Below are positions 5,927-9,966 of a stretch of DNA of 9,966 nt, in pieces. Both the position numbers and the translations under genes were made by a program. The DNA comes from Burkholderiales bacterium (GTDB lineage Bacteria; Pseudomonadota; Gammaproteobacteria; Burkholderiales; Burkholderiaceae). Under the pieces are notes generated by a model that was not told where the DNA came from, made no database searches, and worked only from the letters and a program-made list of their open reading frames with translations. How positions within the stretch are numbered: position 1 is the first letter of the stretch; every line of letters starts with the position of its first letter. The stretch spans positions 1-9,966 of the forward strand of contig CANBUA010000175.1 in assembly GCA_947372535.1 (NCBI GenBank), in the 5' to 3' direction.

Positions 5927-6658
5927 ATGGCGTCGCCATCAGGAGATGAGCTTTTGAGGACTGCCAAACAAGCTGTTGAACAATCCTCGCCCTGGGTGCT
6001 GAGCCGCCTGGAGAGCAGCCTGGGGGGGCGTCCCAGGTTGTTCATGGCCATCGGCGCAGGGGTGATCGTGGGCATGGGCATCCCGTCCAGCCTGATGACG
6101 CACGGCGTGGCGCGTGGGCTGGTCGGCTGGAACGTGGGCACCTTGCTGTTTTTGGTGTTAGCCGGCGTGATGATCGTCAAGTCATCGCACGATCACATGC
6201 GCCAGCGCGCCTTGTTGCAGGACATGCGGCAGTGGGTGGTGCTGGCCTTGGTCATCCTGTCTGCCCTGGTCAGCCTGGCAGCCGTGGTGCTGGAGTTGGG
6301 CGTGGCGCGTGCCGCCAAAGGCTGGCCGGAAATCGCCCATGTGGGCCTGGCGATTTTGACCATCGTCACCTCCTGGGCGTTCACCCAGACGATGTTTGCC
6401 ATGCATTACGCTCATGACTTCTACTTGGGCAGGTCCAAAAGTAAGCCCGACGGGCTGGTGTTTCCAGGCACGGATGAGCCCGACTATTTCGATTTTCTTT
6501 ACCTGGCTGGTGTGATTGGCACCTCGGGGCAGACGGCTGATGTCTCCTTTGCCACCTCAGCCATGCGCCGAACGGGGCTGGTGCACTGCGTATTTGCTTT
6601 CGTCTTCAACACGGCAGTGCTGGCTTTGACGATCAACATTGTGGCCAGCTTGCTTTAG
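5927..6658 (+). CDS. DUF1345 family integral membrane protein
   Basis: This protein of up to 243 aa has five or six hydrophobic segments (about residues 37-57, 68-84, 104-124, 137-160 and 217-243). It carries the hallmark region of DUF1345: MFAMHYAHDFYLG, then GLVFPGTDEPDYFDFLYLA and IGTSGQTADV. The function of the family is unknown; it sits in the inner membrane. The start is ambiguous. The ATG at 5927 has no ribosome site, whereas AGGAG at 5941-5945 lies 8 nt before an in-frame TTG at 5954 (protein beginning MRTAKQAVEQ, 234 aa), which may be the real start. The gene is followed by a bidirectional terminator at 6686-6709. Confidence 0.88.
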   Translation: MASPSGDELLRTAKQAVEQSSPWVLSRLESSLGGRPRLFMAIGAGVIVGMGIPSSLMTHGVARGLVGWNVGTLLFLVLAGVMIVKSSHDHMRQRALLQDMRQWVVLALVILSALVSLAAVVLELGVARAAKGWPEIAHVGLAILTIVTSWAFTQTMFAMHYAHDFYLGRSKSKPDGLVFPGTDEPDYFDFLYLAGVIGTSGQTADVSFATSAMRRTGLVHCVFAFVFNTAVLALTINIVASLL

Positions 6659-6685
6659 CGGTTGTCACGAACGACGTGACGTGAA

Positions 6686-6709
6686 AAAGCCGGACCTGGG
6701 TCCGGCTTT
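6686..6709. terminator. Bidirectional rho-independent terminator
   Basis: AAAGCCGGACC (6686-6696) and GGTCCGGCTTT (6699-6709) form a perfect 11-bp stem with a minimal loop. On the plus strand it ends the DUF1345 transcript with a short T run. On the minus strand the A-rich left flank becomes a five-T run, so it can also end the transcript of the small secreted protein gene (stop at 6751). Confidence 0.88.
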
Positions 6710-6750
6710 GAAGCTCAAACCCGGTCAGAGCGACCAGGCTGGCATACAGC

Positions 6751-6945
6751 TCACTTGCTGGCAGCTGGGGCAGCCATCGTGGCAGATGCCTTGGCAGCAG
6801 CGTGGTGGTGCTTCTTGGCAGCATGCTTGTGCTTGACCGTCTTGGTGACAGCAGCCTTGGAAGGCGCTTCGGCGACGGGGGCTTGGGCAAAAGCGCCAGC
6901 AGCGAAAACAGCCAGGGCGGAAGCGAGGACGAGAGACTTGGTCAT
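6751..6945 (-). CDS. Small secreted His/Lys/Ala-rich protein
   Basis: This 64-aa protein has a clear signal peptide: positive MTK start, hydrophobic Ala/Val/Leu core, and a likely cleavage after AFA at residue 20. The mature 44 residues are strongly biased: about 16 Ala, 8 Lys and 5 His, with a central KHKHAAKKHHHAAAK block and no cysteine. The composition recalls acid-shock-protein-like (Asr-type) periplasmic peptides and could buffer protons or bind metal or anions; this is inference from composition. AAGGA stands 6 to 7 nt before the ATG, supporting the start. The gene appears monocistronic, ending at the terminator at 6686-6709. The compositional bias means homology searches may be unreliable. 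Confidence 0.75.
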   Translation of the reverse strand: MTKSLVLASALAVFAAGAFAQAPVAEAPSKAAVTKTVKHKHAAKKHHHAAAKASATMAAPAASK

Positions 6946-7051
6946 GATGAATCCTTGGAGACAAATGTCGGCTCGATGGTGCTGGAGCCTCTGAAGCAGG
7001 CCACCAAGATCGGCGGCTTGTGAACTTCAACGCGTGGGTCTGGCGATCGGT

Positions 7052-7963
7052 TTACATGGTTGACGACCAAATGCGACATGCCGCGACCCATGAGGGCACG
7101 CTGGCCATGCCAATGAGGGTGGACACCGTGATCAGGCCGGCCACAAAAGGTCCATGGCCACCCATGCGAACGGCCAGCACATAGGCGCTGGAGGCCGTGG
7201 GCAGCGCGGCAAAAGCCACCAGCACACCATGTTGCGCAGGGCTCAGTGGCAGCAAACCGCCCAGCACCAGGGCGATGGCCGGCAAGATGGCATGGCGGAT
7301 GGTGAGCAAGGCCAGCGCCAAGCCGGGCGCGGCGCGCAGACCGGCCAGCTTCAAACCAGCGCCGACTGCCAACAGGCCCATGGGCAAGGCCGCCTGGCCA
7401 ATGCGCGAGATGGTCTCCACCGTCCAGTGCGGCAAGCTCACACCGCTCAGCTTGACGGCCAGGCCTGCCACTGTGCCGATGATCAAAGGGTTGCGAGCCA
7501 TCTCGCGCCAAGTGTCATGGCCGCCATGCTTGGCCAGCGACCAGACCGCCGCTGCATTGCACAAGGGCACGCAAACGGCGATCAGTACGGCGATCCAAGC
7601 CACGCCCGGCGCGCCGGCCAGTCGGTCCGCCAGCGCCAGGGCGATGTAGCTGTTGAAACGGAAGGCCACTTGGGCACCGCTGGCGTGCAGCCGCGCGTCC
7701 ACGCCGGGCCACCAGCGCAGCGCCGTGGCCAGCAAGGCACCGATGACGCAAATGATCGCGCCACCCAAGGCCAGCGCGCCGGCATCGGTGATGCGGATGG
7801 GGCTCTTGACGATGGAGGCAAAGAGCAAGGCCGGGAAGAGCAGCCAGTACACCAGCCGCTCCACCACGTCCCAGACCGGGCGGTCGAAAGCCGTGTAGCG
7901 ACACAGCAGGAAACCCGTCATGATCAGGGCGAAGTCGGGCAGCAGCAGGGCAGGGTCGAGCAT
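7052..7963 (-). CDS. AEC (auxin efflux carrier) family transporter
   Basis: This 303-aa inner-membrane protein has about ten hydrophobic segments in two halves, as expected for AEC/bile-acid-transporter-fold carriers. Family-typical sequence includes VYWLLFPALLFASI near residue 40, VAFRFNSYIALAL in the fourth segment, NPLIIGTVAGL at the start of the second half, and LPTASSAYVLA near residue 265. Bacterial members export or import organic acids such as malate; the substrate here cannot be told. The ATG at 7963 (MLDPALLLPDFALI) is the likely start; a TTG three codons upstream (7972) is an alternative. No strong ribosome site is visible. It is divergent from the chalcone-isomerase-like gene. Confidence 0.9.
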   Translation of the reverse strand: MLDPALLLPDFALIMTGFLLCRYTAFDRPVWDVVERLVYWLLFPALLFASIVKSPIRITDAGALALGGAIICVIGALLATALRWWPGVDARLHASGAQVAFRFNSYIALALADRLAGAPGVAWIAVLIAVCVPLCNAAAVWSLAKHGGHDTWREMARNPLIIGTVAGLAVKLSGVSLPHWTVETISRIGQAALPMGLLAVGAGLKLAGLRAAPGLALALLTIRHAILPAIALVLGGLLPLSPAQHGVLVAFAALPTASSAYVLAVRMGGHGPFVAGLITVSTLIGMASVPSWVAACRIWSSTM

Positions 7964-8133
7964 GGTGCGCAACGGGGTGATTGGGTCGAAGGCGGATCGA
8001 TCAGGGCAAACCCGCTCTTGTCAGCCGGGGCACCGCCCCAACCGTTGAGATCTGACAGCCCGCCGTGTTCAAGTTTCAAGGCGAGGTGGGGTTCTGCGAG
8101 ACGGCATTGTCGATGCGCCAGGAGAGAAGAATC
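7964..8133. promoter_or_regulatory. Divergent intergenic region between AEC transporter and CHI-like/xerD unit
   Basis: These 170 bp should contain both promoters, but no convincing -35/-10 pair stands out. A short hairpin GGGGC-ACC-GCCCC lies at 8027-8039. The ribosome site of the downstream gene (AGGAG, 8120-8124) is clear. Confidence 0.3.
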
Positions 8134-8796
8134 ATGTGGAACGCCGTATGTTTGATGGGCCGCTCTTTGGTGGCAGCCTCGCGTGGGGTGACCGTGGCCG
8201 CGGTCGTGGCCGTGATGTCCGGCGCCCTGGGCGCGGCGGGTTTGCCCAATGCCGGCCAGGCCCATGCCGAGCGTGTGCTCGAAGGCCAACGGTTCGAGGA
8301 CACCGTGGTCTTGTCCGACCGCACCTTGCGCCTCAATGGCCTCGGCTTGCGTGGCGTGGCCTGGGTCAAGGCTTTCGTGTCGGGGCTCTACCTGGCCGCA
8401 CCCACCCAGGATGCCGGCCAGGCCCTGGCCATGCAAGGCCCCAAACGCCTGCGCATGAAGGTGATCCTGGAGGCGCCCAGCCAGGAGTATTCAAAAGCAT
8501 TTGCCAAAGGCGTCAAGCGCAATGAACCCGAGAAGGTGCAAGTGGCGCTGGCGCCTCGCCTGACGGATTTCGTGGCCCTGATCAATTCGATGGGCACCAT
8601 TCGCCAAGGCGATGTCATCGACATGGATTACGTGCCAGGCGCAGGCACGCAATTGCGCCTGAACGGCAAGGCCGTCGGACCTGCGTTCGAAGGCGAGGAC
8701 TTCTACCGAGCTTTGCTGAAGATCTACATCGGGGAGCGGCCCGCCGATCTCAAAATGAAGGAAGGCCTGCTGCGTGGTGGTGGATCCGCTGCTTGA
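8134..8796 (+). CDS. Secreted chalcone-isomerase-like protein
   Basis: This 220-aa protein matches the bacterial chalcone-isomerase-like group, common in proteobacteria and not involved in plant flavonoid synthesis; its role is unknown. Residues 1-45 form a long signal-peptide-like region ending QAHA before ERVLEG, so it is probably periplasmic. The mature part shows the expected pattern: LRLNGLGLRGV, KAFVSGLYLAAP, RLRMKVILEAPS, then GDVIDMDYVPG with LRLNGKAVG, and FYRALLKIYIGERPAD near the C-terminus. I chose the ATG at 8134 because AGGAG stands 9 nt upstream; an in-frame ATG at 8113 is possible. Its last 23 bp overlap the start of xerD, which suggests co-transcription and translational coupling. 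Confidence 0.88.
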   Translation: MWNAVCLMGRSLVAASRGVTVAAVVAVMSGALGAAGLPNAGQAHAERVLEGQRFEDTVVLSDRTLRLNGLGLRGVAWVKAFVSGLYLAAPTQDAGQALAMQGPKRLRMKVILEAPSQEYSKAFAKGVKRNEPEKVQVALAPRLTDFVALINSMGTIRQGDVIDMDYVPGAGTQLRLNGKAVGPAFEGEDFYRALLKIYIGERPADLKMKEGLLRGGGSAA

Positions 8797-9667
8797 CCGT
8801 TTCCTCGATGCGCTCTGGCTGGAAGATGGGCTGAGCCCCAACACCCTGGCGGCGTATCGGCGTGACCTCACGGCCCTGGCCCATTGGCTGGGAGAGTCAT
8901 CGCGCCGGCGTCAACTGGCGCAAGCCACCGAGGCCGATCTGCTGGGCTATGTGGTGGCGCGCCATGCCGGCTCGCAAGCCAGCTCGGCAGGTCGGCGCTT
9001 GAGCGTGTTCCGGCGCTTTTACCGCTGGGCGCTGCGCGAGAACCTGGCCTTGGCCGACCCCACACTCAAGCTCGATGCGCCCAAGCAGCGCTTGCGCTCA
9101 CCCGCCTCGCTGACCGAATCGCAGGTTGAAGCCTTGCTGCAGGCGCCTGAGCTCAGCGAGCCCCTGGGCCTGCGGGACCGCGCCATGCTGGAGCTGATGT
9201 ACGCCAGCGGCCTGCGCGTGAGCGAACTGGTGGACCTCAAGAGCGTGCACTTGTCATTCACCGATGGTGTGGTGCGCGTGACCGGCAAGGGCAGCAAGGA
9301 GCGCCTGGTGCCGTTTGGCGATGAGGCCGGCGATTGGCTGCGGCGTTATGCCGATGAAGCCAGATCGGCCATCCTGGGCGGGCAGGTCAGCGATGCCTTG
9401 TTCGTGACGGCCCGAGGCGGCGCCATGACACGGCAGATGTTCTGGAAGCTGGTCAAGAAGCACAGTGCAGTGGCGGGCATCACGCAGCATTTGTCACCGC
9501 ACACTTTGCGGCATGCCTTTGCCACGCACTTGCTCAACCATGGCGCGGATTTGCGGGTGGTGCAGATGCTGCTCGGGCATGCCGACATCTCGACCACGCA
9601 GATCTACACGCATGTGGCGCGAGAGCGGCTCAAGCAATTGCATGCCGTGCACCACCCGCGCGGGTGA
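8774..9667 (+). CDS. xerD: Site-specific tyrosine recombinase XerD
   Basis: XerD acts with XerC at the dif site to resolve chromosome dimers at cell division. The 297-aa length and sequence match XerD well. The N-terminal SAM-like DNA-binding domain occupies about residues 1-100 (LEDGLSPNTLAAYRRDL), and the catalytic domain carries the full set of active-site residues: R148 (GLRVSEL), K172 (GKGSKER), H243 and R246 (HTLRHAF), H269 (LGHADIS) and nucleophile Y278 (QIYTHV). These positions nearly equal those of Escherichia coli XerD. Translation starts at a run of three GTG codons (8774-8782); AAGG at 8762-8765 lies 8 nt before the first. It overlaps the chalcone-isomerase-like gene by 23 bp. The stop is only 2 bp from the stop of the convergent DUF455 gene. 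It is a housekeeping gene, not an element integrase. Confidence 0.95.
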   Translation: MVVDPLLDRFLDALWLEDGLSPNTLAAYRRDLTALAHWLGESSRRRQLAQATEADLLGYVVARHAGSQASSAGRRLSVFRRFYRWALRENLALADPTLKLDAPKQRLRSPASLTESQVEALLQAPELSEPLGLRDRAMLELMYASGLRVSELVDLKSVHLSFTDGVVRVTGKGSKERLVPFGDEAGDWLRRYADEARSAILGGQVSDALFVTARGGAMTRQMFWKLVKKHSAVAGITQHLSPHTLRHAFATHLLNHGADLRVVQMLLGHADISTTQIYTHVARERLKQLHAVHHPRG

Positions 9668-9669
9668 AA

Positions 9670-9966
9670 TCAGCCTTCTTCGCCTAGCAAAAACCGCATC
9701 TCCAGGTCCGTGAACCCGGCGGCCTTGCGCGCCTCGATGTTGTAGGGCGGACGTTGCCTGGGTGCGTCGTAGCGCTTGATCAGATCGGCATACGTGGCCA
9801 CGGCATCCAGCCCGCGTTGATCGCACAGGTGATGGAACCAGCGGTTGCCCACGGCGACGTGGCCCACCTCGTCCCGCAGGATGATGTCCAGGATGGCCAC
9901 GGCGCGGAGGTCGCCGGCACGGGTCAGCTTGGCCTGGATGGGCGGCGTGGCATCCAGCCCCCGCGC
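9670..9966 (-). CDS. DUF455 family ferritin-like protein, C-terminal part
   Basis: The minus-strand frame is open to the window edge and gives the last 98 residues of a protein whose start lies outside. The sequence (ARGLDATPPIQAKLTRAGD, then AILDIILRDEVGHVAVGNRW) is characteristic of DUF455, a ferritin-like helical family of roughly 270-290 aa related to di-iron proteins. The DEVGH stretch contains a Glu-x-x-His metal-ligand motif as in ferritin-like di-iron sites. Function is not established. The frame ends at 9670, 2 bp from the xerD stop, and no terminator is visible between the two convergent genes. Confidence 0.88.
   Translation of the reverse strand, partial: ARGLDATPPIQAKLTRAGDLRAVAILDIILRDEVGHVAVGNRWFHHLCDQRGLDAVATYADLIKRYDAPRQRPPYNIEARKAAGFTDLEMRFLLGEEG

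Noticed and set aside
4993..5949. Long plus-strand open frame (318 codons) opposite the PAQR and CWC genes
   Set aside because: It is antisense to two recognised families; Gln/His/Arg-rich translation with no domain.
7154..8155. Long plus-strand open frame (333 codons) opposite the AEC transporter
   Set aside because: Antisense shadow of the transporter; Gln/Gly/Arg-rich and without hydrophobic or domain structure.
8774..9667. The tyrosine recombinase as an integrase of a mobile element tied to the att-like region
   Set aside because: Length, active-site positions and sequence match housekeeping XerD, and it lies over 5 kb from the repeats among ordinary genes.

Overview
The window looks like a chromosomal segment from a GC-rich betaproteobacterium, most likely order Burkholderiales (Comamonadaceae or a near relative). 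The basis is codon and base use and the types of genes present; I could not run a phylogenetic or database search. No rRNA, tRNA or CRISPR array was recognised.

Region 1 (1-3117) is accessory in character. After a possible divergent gene start at the left edge, two plus-strand genes overlap by 8 nt. The first encodes a small uncharacterised protein of 181 aa. The second encodes an 814-aa fusion of an archaeo-eukaryotic-primase (AEP) domain and a superfamily 2 helicase, of the kind found in so-called TOTE conflict systems. This is the best candidate in the window for a defence or conflict module.

Region 2 (3118-3546) is a 429-bp stretch without a convincing gene. It is dense in structure: two sets of G/C-rich direct repeats, a strong terminator-like hairpin, an 8-bp inverted repeat enclosing that hairpin, and a 12-bp sequence that also occurs just after the helicase stop codon. 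It resembles the attachment or terminal region of an integrative element without its integrase, but that reading is inference.

Region 3 (3547-9966) is ordinary chromosome. It holds a short BLUF blue-light photoreceptor (-), a divergent transglutaminase-like cysteine protease-fold protein (+), a small Cys-rich CWC protein (-) downstream of a hemolysin III/PAQR membrane protein (-), and a divergent DUF1345 membrane protein (+). A bidirectional terminator separates the last of these from a small secreted His/Lys/Ala-rich protein (-). An AEC-family transporter (-) follows. Divergent from it is a two-gene unit of a periplasmic chalcone-isomerase-like protein and the tyrosine recombinase XerD (+), and the window ends in the 3' part of a DUF455 ferritin-like gene (-).

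Likely transcription units are: 181-aa gene plus primase-helicase; PAQR plus CWC; chalcone-isomerase-like plus xerD. The rest appear to be single genes, many in divergent pairs that share intergenic regulatory space.
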